Part shown: in pieces, positions 27,156 through 35,604 of the stretch
Numbering within the stretch: position 1 is the stretch's first letter
Layout of the letters: every line of letters starts with the position of its first letter
From: Sulfurimonas aquatica
Lineage (GTDB): Bacteria; Campylobacterota; Campylobacteria; Campylobacterales; Sulfurimonadaceae
Length of the DNA stretch: 64,000 bases
NCBI RefSeq assembly: GCF_017357825.1
Contig: NZ_CP046072.1
Coordinates: 1,426,001-1,490,000, forward strand
Direction: 5' to 3'
Position numbers and translations under genes: made by a program
The notes under the pieces: generated by a model
What the model was told of the DNA's origin: nothing
What the model saw: the letters and a program-made list of their open reading frames with translations, nothing else
Database searches by the model: none

Positions 27156-28334
27156 TTATAGTTCTTTAATTTTCCAAGGAAGCCCTTGAACGTTCAACTC
27201 ATCCATAAATACGTCAGGGTCAAACTCTTCCATATTGTAAACGCCAACCCCACTCCATTTACCCTCTAGCATGAGCTTAGCACCTATCATTGCCGGAACT
27301 CCCGTAGTATAAGAGACTGCTTGAGAGTTTACCTCTTTAAAGCACTCTTCATGATCACTTACTTGATAGATGTAAATTTTTTTACTCTTACCATCTTTGA
27401 TACCCTCTGCCACTATTCCTATGTTTGTCTTGCCTTTTGTTCGAGGCCCAAGTGAAGCGGGATCTGGAAGTAGCGTTTTTAAGAACTCTATAGGAACTAT
27501 CTTTTGTCCCTTATGCTCTACCTCTTTGATACCAAGCATTCCAACGTTTTCTAAGCACTTCATATGCGTAAGGTAACTCTCTCCGAACGTCATAAAAAAT
27601 CTTATGCGCTTAAGCCCTTTAATATGCTTTACTAAAGACTCCATCTCTTCGTGGTAGAGAAGATAACTCTCTTTTACGCCAACTTCAGGATAATCCCATG
27701 GCATGTGTATCTGCATTGGGTCAGTCTCTATCCATTTGCCATTTTCCCAGTAACGTCCATTAGCAGAAACTTCACGAAGATTTATCTCAGGGTTAAAGTT
27801 TGTAGCAAATGGATATCCATGGTCTCCCGCGTTACAATCTAAAATATCTATAGTATGTATCTCATCAAAATAATGCTTTTGAGCGTATGCGCAAAACACG
27901 TTTGTAACGCCAGGGTCAAAACCACTCCCAAGGAGTCCCATAATCCCAGCTTCTTTAAACTTCTCATCTCTCTCCCACTGGAGTTTATACTCAAACTTTG
28001 CCTCATCTGGGTGTTCATAGTTAGCCGTATCTAAGTATGGTGTTTTAGTCGCTATACATGCATCCATAATAGTTAAGTCTTGATAAGGAAGAGCCACGTT
28101 TATAACTATGTCTGGATTTACCTCTTTAATAAGAGCGATAATTTCCTCAGTTTTATCCGCGTCTAAAGCTTTTGTAACTATATCCGCGTTTGGAAGTTCT
28201 CTTCTTATCTCTTCACATCTCTCTTGCGTTCTACTTGCTAAAACAATTTTTCCAAAAGTTTTTACATTCTGTACACACTTATGTACAACTACGCGACTAA
28301 CCCCACCAGCACCTATTATCAACGTTGTTTTCAT
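27156..28334 (-). CDS. Carboxynorspermidine/carboxyspermidine dehydrogenase (saccharopine dehydrogenase family)
   Basis: 392 residues: N-terminal NAD(P)-binding GAGGVSRVVVHKC (8-20), then IVINVALPYQDLTIMDAC, YLDTANYEHPDEA, GSGFDPGVTNVFCAYA and the family-conserved NFNPEINLRE. It condenses putrescine (or diaminopropane) with aspartate semialdehyde and reduces the product. Together with NspC this gives spermidine without SAM decarboxylase. It is the first gene of a three-gene minus-strand unit. Its start faces a Fur-box-like region shared with the divergent porin operon. Confidence 0.9.
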   Translation of the reverse strand: MKTTLIIGAGGVSRVVVHKCVQNVKTFGKIVLASRTQERCEEIRRELPNADIVTKALDADKTEEIIALIKEVNPDIVINVALPYQDLTIMDACIATKTPYLDTANYEHPDEAKFEYKLQWERDEKFKEAGIMGLLGSGFDPGVTNVFCAYAQKHYFDEIHTIDILDCNAGDHGYPFATNFNPEINLREVSANGRYWENGKWIETDPMQIHMPWDYPEVGVKESYLLYHEEMESLVKHIKGLKRIRFFMTFGESYLTHMKCLENVGMLGIKEVEHKGQKIVPIEFLKTLLPDPASLGPRTKGKTNIGIVAEGIKDGKSKKIYIYQVSDHEECFKEVNSQAVSYTTGVPAMIGAKLMLEGKWSGVGVYNMEEFDPDVFMDELNVQGLPWKIKEL

Positions 28335-28423
28335 TATTTTTCTCTTGTAAGTTTCTCTAGGGTATTCCCCTATTAGTAATTATATTATATCAAATAATAT
28401 CTACGTTTCTTAAAAGATTTTTA

Positions 28424-28442
28424 AATAATGATAATAATTATC
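28424..28442. promoter_or_regulatory. Fur-box-like operator 1
   Basis: The 19 bases AATAATGATAATAATTATC match the classical Fur consensus GATAATGATAATCATTATC at 17 of 19 positions. It lies in the divergent gap between the carboxyspermidine dehydrogenase gene and the porin, upstream of the porin -10. Confidence 0.7.
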
Positions 28443-28472
28443 ATAACTATTCACATTTTAAAAAAATATTTG

Positions 28473-28478
28473 TAAAAT
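28473..28478 (+). promoter_or_regulatory. Probable -10 of the porin operon
   Basis: TAAAAT preceded by TG, about 65 bases before the porin ATG and placed between the two Fur-box-like sequences, an arrangement that would allow repression by Fur. Confidence 0.4.
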
Positions 28479-28497
28479 TCGCTCAACAATTGATTTT

Positions 28498-28516
28498 GAT
28501 AGTAAATATCATAATC
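28498..28516. promoter_or_regulatory. Fur-box-like operator 2
   Basis: GATAGTAAATATCATAATC matches the Fur consensus at 14 of 19 positions, just downstream of the putative -10 and 28 bases before the porin start codon. Confidence 0.5.
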
Positions 28517-28543
28517 ATAAAATATAAAATTAGGAATTAAAAA

Positions 28544-29776
28544 ATGAAAAACACTACACTTTCTTTACTCGCTTGTGCCCTTATGGCGTCATCTTCTCTT
28601 ATGGCTTCAAATGAGACTGACATAAAAGCGTTAAAACAAGAGATTAATGATTTAAAAGAGATTACTCAGAGCCTTATTGATGAGACGAGCGATTTAAAAA
28701 CTGGTTTTAACTACACTACAGTAGATCCAACAAAGTCTCATAGTGGTCTTGGAGCTGCCGCTTCTAAGGTTTACTACTCAAAGTCTCCACTTAGTATTGG
28801 TGGTTATGGAAAAATGGACTACTCATTCTCTTCAAATGAAGGCGCCGCTGATACGGATTTAATCGACGTGTATAGATTTATACCTTACATTGGTTATAAA
28901 TTTACAGATAACATCATTATGAATACTGAAATTGAGTTTGAACATGGAGGAAGTAAAGATGGAGCCGCTGGTGATGGTTATGTAATCATCGAGTTTATGT
29001 ATCTTGACTTTTTAAGAAATGCAAACTTTAACGTTAGACTTGGTAACCAATTAATGCCAATGGGTCTAATCAATGAAAAACATGAGCCAACTCTTTTTAC
29101 AACTGTTCAAAGACCAAATACGTCTAAAAAACTCATCCCTTCAACATGGCATGAAAATGGAGTTATGGCATATGGACAAATAACTGATAACGTACTCTAT
29201 AAAATAGGTGCTTTTTCCGCTCTTGATTTAACTATGGGTGCGGGTGAAGGAAATGACTGGTTAAGAGATAGTCGTATAGGCTCATTTAGAAATCAAAACA
29301 GACTTGGCTTGGCTATTGTTGGTCGCTTAGACTATACGGGCATTGACGGTTTATTTATTGGAGCGTCTGCATACAATGACACTGACGTAACTATGATAGA
29401 TGCGCATTTTGATTATAATAATAATGACTTTAGAGCCTATGGCGTTATAACGCAGACAACTCGTGAAGATGCGCCTACGGGAGAGCCACAAAAGGCTAAA
29501 GGTGGTTTTGTAAACATAGGATATGATTTACGTTCACTCTTCGCCTCTAACAATAAAATGCCAGTTTTTGCTCAGTTAGAGAGTGTCTCAGCTCAAGATG
29601 AGTTAGCTGGTGGTGGCTCAGTTGAGTCAACTGATACCTTAACTATAGGTATAAATTACTTTCCTCATGAGCAAGTAGTCCTAAAAGCCGACTATGCGAT
29701 GAATAAAGACAACTCTAAAGCGAGTAATATTGATGAAAAAGACATCTTTAGTCTCTCTATGGGATTCATATTCTAA
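28544..29776 (+). CDS. Outer-membrane porin (OprP/coiled-coil type)
   Basis: 410 residues: a signal peptide (MKNTTLSLLACALMASSSLMA), a short coiled coil (NETDIKALKQEINDLKEITQ, ~23-48), then an amphipathic beta-strand barrel ending in the aromatic terminus SLSMGFIF. The barrel has alternating strands with aromatic girdles (GYGKMDYSF, YKFTDNIIMNTEIEFE, FNVRLGNQLMPMG), as in phosphate-selective-type porins of Campylobacterota. The substrate is not readable. It is the first gene behind the Fur-box-like sites and 9 bases before the FMN-binding gene, so it may pass iron species or another substrate for the periplasmic redox protein. Confidence 0.85.
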   Translation: MKNTTLSLLACALMASSSLMASNETDIKALKQEINDLKEITQSLIDETSDLKTGFNYTTVDPTKSHSGLGAAASKVYYSKSPLSIGGYGKMDYSFSSNEGAADTDLIDVYRFIPYIGYKFTDNIIMNTEIEFEHGGSKDGAAGDGYVIIEFMYLDFLRNANFNVRLGNQLMPMGLINEKHEPTLFTTVQRPNTSKKLIPSTWHENGVMAYGQITDNVLYKIGAFSALDLTMGAGEGNDWLRDSRIGSFRNQNRLGLAIVGRLDYTGIDGLFIGASAYNDTDVTMIDAHFDYNNNDFRAYGVITQTTREDAPTGEPQKAKGGFVNIGYDLRSLFASNNKMPVFAQLESVSAQDELAGGGSVESTDTLTIGINYFPHEQVVLKADYAMNKDNSKASNIDEKDIFSLSMGFIF

Positions 29777-29785
29777 GGATTTTTA

Positions 29786-30310
29786 ATGAAAAATATATAT
29801 GTTTTTTTACTTTTATCCTTAGCGCTTCCACTGAGCGCTAAGGTACTCATCTCTCCTTTAGACGCTATGAAAGATGTTTACGGGCAAGACTCAAAAGTAG
29901 TTAAAAAAAATATTATGCTCTCAAAAAGTAAGTTTGAGAGCATACAAAAGAGTGCCGAAGTAAAGCTCTCCACTAAAATATATAGAATATTCACTGCAAC
30001 CAAAGATGACAAAGTCCTAGGTTATGGCGTTCTTGTAAATAATAAAGTACGTTCTAAAAATGCAGTTGTACTTTACTTTATATCTGAAGATATTTTAAAA
30101 AGTATAGAGGTTATCGCATTTAATGAGCCTCAAGAGTATATCCCTACAAAAACATGGAATGATCAGTTTAGAAATATAGATACTGACAATATGCTTCTTT
30201 TAAATCGTGACATACCTACTATTACTGGAGCAACTTTGAGCGCTAGAAGCATTACCGATAGCTCAAGGGTGGCATTTAGTATATATAATGAACTTCTAAA
30301 GGATAAGTAA
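29786..30310 (+). CDS. Periplasmic FMN-binding-domain protein with covalent flavinylation site
   Basis: 174 residues: a signal peptide (1-18, cleavage after LSA) and a single FMN_bind domain. The C-terminal TITGATLSARS contains the [ST]GAT-x-[ST] motif on which ApbE links FMN to the Thr, here Thr150. Upstream KIYRIFTATKDDKVLGYGVL is the usual first part of this domain. Related domains carry electrons in NqrC, RnfG and extracytoplasmic flavin systems. It is followed immediately by two membrane proteins and faced by apbE, consistent with a periplasmic electron carrier that needs ApbE for maturation. Confidence 0.88.
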   Translation: MKNIYVFLLLSLALPLSAKVLISPLDAMKDVYGQDSKVVKKNIMLSKSKFESIQKSAEVKLSTKIYRIFTATKDDKVLGYGVLVNNKVRSKNAVVLYFISEDILKSIEVIAFNEPQEYIPTKTWNDQFRNIDTDNMLLLNRDIPTITGATLSARSITDSSRVAFSIYNELLKDK

Positions 30311-30787
30311 GTGCGCTTTACTCTCATAAAAGATTTAAGAGAAGATAACACGATGAAGCCTGTCCTAGGTGGGCTTCTTTTTTTTATACTACTTTATCTT
30401 ATTTTTGATATTTTTGTTAAAGAGAGTAGTATGGGCTTAACTTTTACTACTCTCATGAATACCTTAGTGGGAAATGAAGAGGAGTTTATTGACCCTATGA
30501 GTAAATCTTCATTTTTAGAGTACATTCACATGGAAGTATTTTTTTCTATGATGATACTTCTCACGCTGAGTAGCGCCTTTATACGCTTATCATCAAAAGG
30601 TAGACACACTCTTCTAGTTTTAAATATTGTAATGATATGTGCCCTCTTCTCTTTGCTAGCATTAGTTCTATCTTACTTCATAAGTAGTGATTTTATCTAC
30701 CCTTATATAGTTAGCTTTTTGTCTTGGCATATACTTGGCGTCTATATGAGCTTGTACTCACTCTTTAGGTTATACTCTTGCAACTAA
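30311..30787 (+). CDS. Four-helix membrane protein, first of a paralogous pair
   Basis: 158 residues with about four TM helices (18-36, 72-92, 103-124, 130-152). The loop MGLTFTTLMNTLVGNEEEFI (41-60) is repeated as IGLSYQSVLDYYLGNEEKFI in the next gene, showing common ancestry. His73 at the start of helix 2 and His140 in helix 4 could ligand haem. The GTG start directly follows the FMN protein stop with AAGG at good distance; ATG at residue 15 is an alternative. I recognise no family. By context it may pass quinol electrons to the periplasmic flavoprotein. Confidence 0.7.
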   Translation: MRFTLIKDLREDNTMKPVLGGLLFFILLYLIFDIFVKESSMGLTFTTLMNTLVGNEEEFIDPMSKSSFLEYIHMEVFFSMMILLTLSSAFIRLSSKGRHTLLVLNIVMICALFSLLALVLSYFISSDFIYPYIVSFLSWHILGVYMSLYSLFRLYSCN

Positions 30788-31224
30788 TTTACAAATACGC
30801 CATTTTATATTTTTTACTTTTCTCCTTAGCGCTACTAGTAAGCGGTTTGGTAATCTTTGATGATAAGATAGGACTCTCCTATCAATCCGTACTCGATTAT
30901 TACTTGGGGAACGAAGAGAAGTTTATAGTTGCTAAATCGCCACAAGGGCTACTCAAAATAATCCTACCGCATATATTTTCTTTTGGACTATTTGTAATGG
31001 TAATACTCCATTTTCTGGCGTTTACTAAGCATGCTAAAAATAAAAACGTATCGATACTGATTTATGCAACGTTTTTTGTATCTTTTTTAGAGTTAGCTAG
31101 TCCATTTTTAATTCTACAAGGAGTTGAGTTTTTTGCATATGTAAAAATTATCTCTTTTGTGACGTTCGAGTTTTTAATTCTCTATGCGCTTTGGCTTGTT
31201 TTTGATAGCATCATTAATGACTAA
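30778..31224 (+). CDS. Four-helix membrane protein, second of a paralogous pair
   Basis: 148 residues with four TM helices (5-27, 59-82, 92-112, 119-144). It shares the GL[ST]-x(8)-LGNEE-x-FI loop with the preceding protein. His65, His78 and His85 fall at or in helix 2 (LPHIFSFGLFVMVILHF), spaced as candidate haem ligands. It starts at a TTG that overlaps the previous gene by 10 bases, and ends inside the convergent apbE gene (51-base antisense overlap). Function is unknown; a heterodimeric membrane redox or anchor unit is the inference. Confidence 0.7.
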   Translation: MQLIYKYAILYFLLFSLALLVSGLVIFDDKIGLSYQSVLDYYLGNEEKFIVAKSPQGLLKIILPHIFSFGLFVMVILHFLAFTKHAKNKNVSILIYATFFVSFLELASPFLILQGVEFFAYVKIISFVTFEFLILYALWLVFDSIIND

Positions 31225-32160
31225 GTCTTTAACATACTCTTTTATATTTTCACTCACCACAAGCTTTCTATCTCTCTCAAGTATTATATACGCGATATTT
31301 AAGCCATCTAAGAACTTATAAGCTTGCTTCCTTGGCATAACGCTTACGGCGGTGGCATAAGCGTCTAAATCACTACTTTTTAGCTCAGAGATAAGAGTAA
31401 TGGATATAAAGTTATCTTGAGACTCTTTTGTTTTAGGATTAATGAGATGGTTGTTTTTCATCTGCTTTACATAACGGTTATAGTTTCCACTCGTACTTAC
31501 TCCCATCTCCTCTTTTAAAGTCTCAAACTCTGCAAATGGTTCATCTGAAAATGGGTTTTGTACATTTATAGTGCATGAGCCTAAACAACGAATGTCTCCA
31601 CTTAGCGCGATAACCGCATAGCTAACTGATTTTTCTTTTAAATAGTCACTCACCTTATCTACTCCAAAACCTTTTCCCATGCCACCTAAGTCTATCTTAA
31701 CCCTCGCATCTATATGAGCCTCTTTTTTATTAAACGCCAAACTATTTAAAGAAGTGTCACTCCTTCTTAACTCATCCCTTGATGGAACTCTCTCATCTTC
31801 TCCAAATCTATACAAATCCTTTGTAATAGAGCCTATTGCAACGTTAAAGTAACCATCTGTAATTTTTGCATACTCTAGACCCAAACAGAGCGCCTCATAA
31901 GAGTAACTGTCCAATGTGGCTCTTTTGTTTTTGTTTAGAAGTGAGATTTGTGAGGATTTTTTATATGAAGAGAGTGAGTTTTCTACTTCATTTAGTATTT
32001 CAAACGCAGGCTTAAAATGCCTTTTGTTATTTTCTTCAAGTGAGAGTGTGACTATAGTTCCCATAAGTACTTTTGACTTGCTCACTACGTCTGCGTTTAC
32101 ATCTAAAAAAAGAAAGAACGTAGCCAGAAAAAGAGCTTGAGTTTGACGTCTGTAACTCAT
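31174..32160 (-). CDS. apbE: FAD:protein FMN transferase
   Basis: 328 residues with a signal peptide (~1-24) and no lipobox Cys visible. ApbE motifs: LMGTIVTLSL, DLGGMGKGFGVDKV, ALSGDIRCLG, STSGNYNRYV, HLINPKTK and SSDLDAYATAVSVM with the metal-binding residues. It moves FMN from FAD onto Thr of FMN-binding proteins in the periplasm, and the convergent neighbour encodes exactly such a target. It is the last gene of the minus-strand unit with dgkA and the transporter-acyltransferase. Confidence 0.93.
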   Translation of the reverse strand: MSYRRQTQALFLATFFLFLDVNADVVSKSKVLMGTIVTLSLEENNKRHFKPAFEILNEVENSLSSYKKSSQISLLNKNKRATLDSYSYEALCLGLEYAKITDGYFNVAIGSITKDLYRFGEDERVPSRDELRRSDTSLNSLAFNKKEAHIDARVKIDLGGMGKGFGVDKVSDYLKEKSVSYAVIALSGDIRCLGSCTINVQNPFSDEPFAEFETLKEEMGVSTSGNYNRYVKQMKNNHLINPKTKESQDNFISITLISELKSSDLDAYATAVSVMPRKQAYKFLDGLNIAYIILERDRKLVVSENIKEYVKDLVINDAIKNKPKRIEN

Positions 32161-32170
32161 AAAGTCTACT

Positions 32171-32542
32171 CTAAACTAGTTCAAACGCCACACATAAAAC
32201 AGCCACCCAGATAAGTCCAGTGAGTATGAGACTTAAAAGTACCATAGTCGCTGAGACGTCCTTAGCCTGCTTGGCAAGTATATGGTAATCCATCGTCACT
32301 AAATCCACAACTCTCTCAATAGCGGAGTTTGCAGCCTCAGCGATAAGAAGAATAAAAAGTGATAGAAAAAGTATGCTAGAGTGCACAAAACTTATAGGAA
32401 GTTGCCAAGCGACTACTCCCATCACAACAAAAAGTAAAAGCTGAAGTTTAAATGAACTCTCATTTTTCACCATGTCCACAAAACCTTCAAGCGCATACAT
32501 TCCATTTTTAAAAAGCGAATATTTTGGTTTATTTAGTTTCAT
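32171..32542 (-). CDS. dgkA: Diacylglycerol kinase (prokaryotic, membrane)
   Basis: 123 residues with three TM helices and the DgkA signature EAANSAIERVVDLV (about 68-81), in which Glu and Asn bind Mg-ATP. It phosphorylates diacylglycerol, recycling it into phospholipid synthesis. It overlaps the upstream transporter-acyltransferase gene by 14 bases, tying two phospholipid-salvage functions together. Confidence 0.93.
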   Translation of the reverse strand: MKLNKPKYSLFKNGMYALEGFVDMVKNESSFKLQLLLFVVMGVVAWQLPISFVHSSILFLSLFILLIAEAANSAIERVVDLVTMDYHILAKQAKDVSATMVLLSLILTGLIWVAVLCVAFELV

Positions 32543-34355
32543 ATTTTTCCTTCATCTTATTAATAATTTCTCTCATCTCATCCGCTTTTGTCTCTTTACT
32601 GACTGACTTTCCAAAGTAAACATTAACTATGCGGCGTTTAAGAAAAACCTTTTTTAAATCTTGCTCTTTGTACTTTGAAAAGCTACTCCCAAACATTCCA
32701 TCTATAAAGACGGGGACGATTACGCCATCATAGCTCTTATCTATAAGCTCATACCCAGAATAAAACTTCCCCAACTCAGCTGATTTGCTTATTTGTCCCT
32801 CAGGGAAGATACAAACAACTTTTTTATCTTGAAGTCTTTGGCTTGCCTCTTTAAACGCGTCTTTTGAAGCACGAGGAGAGAGAGGTATCACATCTCCTTT
32901 TTTAAAGAAATAGTTAAAGCCTCTCCATTCATATATATCTTTATCCATCATAAAGTTTATATGTCTAGCAATTGAGAGCTGTATGATAATCCAATCAAGC
33001 CAACTAACGTGATTACTTATGAGTAGAACTGCGCCCTTTGAGGGAATGTTTTCAAGCCCTATGTAGTTATATCTATGGCGAAGAATTGAGACAGATCTCA
33101 TTACACTCCAAAAAGTATCTACAAAGTAGAGTATTACTAACTTATAACTCAAGTAAACGCCAACCATACCCATAAGATAAAAAAGAACCTCGGAGTTCAT
33201 CCCGTAGTAGGCAAAGATAGTTGTAAGAATTAAAAATGAAACCATAAAAATATTTTGTATAAAATTATTACCGGCTAGCACCGTTCCTAAATGGATACGA
33301 GATGACAGTATCTGAATGCGAGCATTAAGTGGCACCATCAAAAAACCTGAAAAAACTCCAAACAGAGTAAACATAAAGGCCATGATAGGCATCGACTTTA
33401 CAAAGGGAATGAAGAACACAAGGAGAGTTATACCGACTGAACCAACAGCAGTAAGGCCCATGTTTATACTCTCTTTTGATAACTTTGCCGCCAAAATTGA
33501 GCCTATGACTATACCTACGCCTGCAAGAGCCATAACGCCTTGGACAAATATAGTGTTTGTAATTCCAAGTTCGCTCTTAGCGTACTCTCCAAAAATAGCA
33601 AGTACCACTTGAGAGATAGACCAAAAAAGACTCAGAGCGATGATGGCTTCAAATACCTCGCTTTTTCGCGTTACAGCTTTGAGGTTTTTAAGTAAATACT
33701 CGCCTCGTAAGTATTTGTTTGCCTGAAATCTCTTAGCGCTTGGTTTAAGCATCTTGTTTGGAAGTTTAGAAGCGAGATACCACTCTATTATGGAGCTTAT
33801 AACAAGTAACCATCCTATAGGTGCTATGGCTTTTAAGATCTCTGATTCATTTACAAGCTCCGGAGAATACATCCCCTCAAATAAAACAGTATAAAAAATG
33901 ATTCCACCTAAAATAGCTACGGTTGTTGTCGCTTGAATTGCCGCGTTTCCACTGCTAATGTATTTTGTACCTACCAACTCTTTTATATATCCATATTTCG
34001 CAGGTCCATATATAGCGCTTTGAAGTGCCAGTAAAAAGGTCATACTAAATGCGAGTAAAAAGTAGCCATTATAGTAAGAGTACGTTATACCTAGCGTTAT
34101 AAATACGGCAAATGCGGAAGAGTGTTTTAAGATACTGTTTTTAGCAAACTTATCCGCTAAAAAACCAGAGGGAGAAAATACTAATATAAAAGGGAGAAGC
34201 ACAAGAGCGTTAACGATGGCCGTCAGTACTATCTGCATATCTCCATCGTAGACTTTAAAGATGGTGTTTTGGATGATGATTTTATGACCAAGATCAGTAA
34301 AAGCATTTAAAAAGATAACTACGATGTAGTTAATAACCCCTACTAGTTTAAACAT
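32529..34355 (-). CDS. Fused MFS lysophospholipid transporter-like / PlsC acyltransferase
   Basis: A 608-residue fusion. Residues 1-~405 form a 12-helix MFS transporter like LplT (LNAFTDLGHKIIIQNTIF, FLADKFAKNS). Residues ~425-608 form a PlsC-type acyltransferase with NHVSWLDW (H-x4-D) and FPEGQIS. The combination resembles the LplT-Aas lysophospholipid flip-and-reacylate pathway, but without the acyl-ACP synthetase domain of Aas. It probably imports and reacylates lysophospholipids at the inner membrane. It is the first named gene of a unit with dgkA and apbE, preceded by an overlapping small frame. Confidence 0.88.
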   Translation of the reverse strand: MFKLVGVINYIVVIFLNAFTDLGHKIIIQNTIFKVYDGDMQIVLTAIVNALVLLPFILVFSPSGFLADKFAKNSILKHSSAFAVFITLGITYSYYNGYFLLAFSMTFLLALQSAIYGPAKYGYIKELVGTKYISSGNAAIQATTTVAILGGIIFYTVLFEGMYSPELVNESEILKAIAPIGWLLVISSIIEWYLASKLPNKMLKPSAKRFQANKYLRGEYLLKNLKAVTRKSEVFEAIIALSLFWSISQVVLAIFGEYAKSELGITNTIFVQGVMALAGVGIVIGSILAAKLSKESINMGLTAVGSVGITLLVFFIPFVKSMPIMAFMFTLFGVFSGFLMVPLNARIQILSSRIHLGTVLAGNNFIQNIFMVSFLILTTIFAYYGMNSEVLFYLMGMVGVYLSYKLVILYFVDTFWSVMRSVSILRHRYNYIGLENIPSKGAVLLISNHVSWLDWIIIQLSIARHINFMMDKDIYEWRGFNYFFKKGDVIPLSPRASKDAFKEASQRLQDKKVVCIFPEGQISKSAELGKFYSGYELIDKSYDGVIVPVFIDGMFGSSFSKYKEQDLKKVFLKRRIVNVYFGKSVSKETKADEMREIINKMKEKYETK

Positions 34356-34437
34356 CTTCTTCTTTTGCTAGAGTAGTGTTCCAGCCCTTCATGTTTACTT
34401 TAGGTCTTTTATTAACTATAATCCACATACTATCCAT
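34348..34437 (-). CDS. Possible 29-residue small protein coupled to the transporter-acyltransferase gene
   Basis: ATG with AAAAGG eight bases upstream, encoding MDSMWIIVNKRPKVNMKGW and ending ...TLAKEEDV. Its stop overlaps the start of the downstream fusion gene by eight bases. The good ribosome-binding site and coupling suggest a translated leader or small protein; it could also be the relic tail of a longer gene. Confidence 0.4.
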   Translation of the reverse strand: MDSMWIIVNKRPKVNMKGWNTTLAKEEDV

Positions 34438-34509
34438 TAAATACCTTTTCTTTTTGACATTATACCAACAGAACCTCAAAAGTAGGATTACTAATTATCA
34501 CAGTAATTT

Positions 34510-35592
34510 TTATTTTGCCATGCCTCGTAAATAGTCTAACAAATAAATTATAATTCTTTTTCGTGCAACAACAATTTCTGCATGAAGAGTTTGACCAATA
34601 ATTAAAGGTTTATTCTTTATTTTTATATCATTTTTATCAAGCTTAACCGTTGTCTCATAAACAAACTCACCTAAAGAGTTTAACTTACTTGTTGCACTCA
34701 CATAAGTTAGTTTTCCTTTCCATACGCCAAACTGCTTGTACGGATATGCATCTATCTTTAGCCTTACATCCTGCCCCAGGATTACATTCGTCATTTTTGA
34801 TGTAGGAATCTCTACATTAGCTATCATATCCTCATTTTTAGGTACTATGACAAAAACGGGTAGATTATTTTTAATGCTCATATTTTCTCCCCAACTCTGA
34901 GCCAACGCCACAATTCCATCTACTGGCGAATATATTGCATCATTTTTATCCTGATGCATTCCTATATTCCCTCGTTTAGCATTTGAAAGTGTTATGTTAT
35001 TTCTGCTCATTTTATTATCAGCTTCTATAGTTAAAATTTTAGATTTAATCTCATTTAATTTAATAAGATATTTATTCTTTACAATAACTAAATTTGCACT
35101 AGCACTCGCAAGTTCATCCTTAGCTTTTAAGTATTTAATTTTTGTAATAAAACCTTCGCTAAAAAGGTTTTCTGAGAGTTTTTTTTGTTCTTTAGCACGG
35201 ATGAGTGTTTGCTCAGCTGAAAATATCTCAATTTCACTAGATTTTTCAATACTTCGATACTCACTTTGTAAGAGATTGTATAAGACTTTAGAGTTTTCTA
35301 AATTAGTGTTTATTTCTGCAATTTCGTTAGTACTTATGGTTGCTAATATTTGACCTTTTTTAACTTCCTCACCTTTTTTGATAAATATTTCAAGTAAAAC
35401 TCCATTTGAATCAACATATATATCTTTTTGTCCATTGACCGTACTTATTACCCCTGTACCTTTAGCTACAATATTAATGGTTGTAAACCATGATAGACTT
35501 AAAGCAAATATCATTAAGAATAAAAACGAATAGAATGCTCCACGGGCTAATATATGGGGTCTATTTAATAAAAACTGTTGTGTTTGGCTCAT
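34510..35592 (-). CDS. HlyD-family membrane fusion protein of a type I secretion system
   Basis: 360 residues: one N-terminal TM helix (~15-37), a lipoyl-like part (GVISTVNGQKDIYVDSNGVL ... VKKGQILATIS), an alpha-hairpin (85-200), a second lipoyl half (IYSPVDGIVALAQSWGENM) and a C-terminal beta-barrel (PTSKMTNVILGQDVRLKIDAYPY). It bridges the ABC exporter to the TolC-like channel. It is the third gene of the tolC-ABC-hlyD order, 12 bases after the ABC gene. Confidence 0.92.
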   Translation of the reverse strand: MSQTQQFLLNRPHILARGAFYSFLFLMIFALSLSWFTTINIVAKGTGVISTVNGQKDIYVDSNGVLLEIFIKKGEEVKKGQILATISTNEIAEINTNLENSKVLYNLLQSEYRSIEKSSEIEIFSAEQTLIRAKEQKKLSENLFSEGFITKIKYLKAKDELASASANLVIVKNKYLIKLNEIKSKILTIEADNKMSRNNITLSNAKRGNIGMHQDKNDAIYSPVDGIVALAQSWGENMSIKNNLPVFVIVPKNEDMIANVEIPTSKMTNVILGQDVRLKIDAYPYKQFGVWKGKLTYVSATSKLNSLGEFVYETTVKLDKNDIKIKNKPLIIGQTLHAEIVVARKRIIIYLLDYLRGMAK

Positions 35593-35604
35593 TATATTTT
35601 ACCT

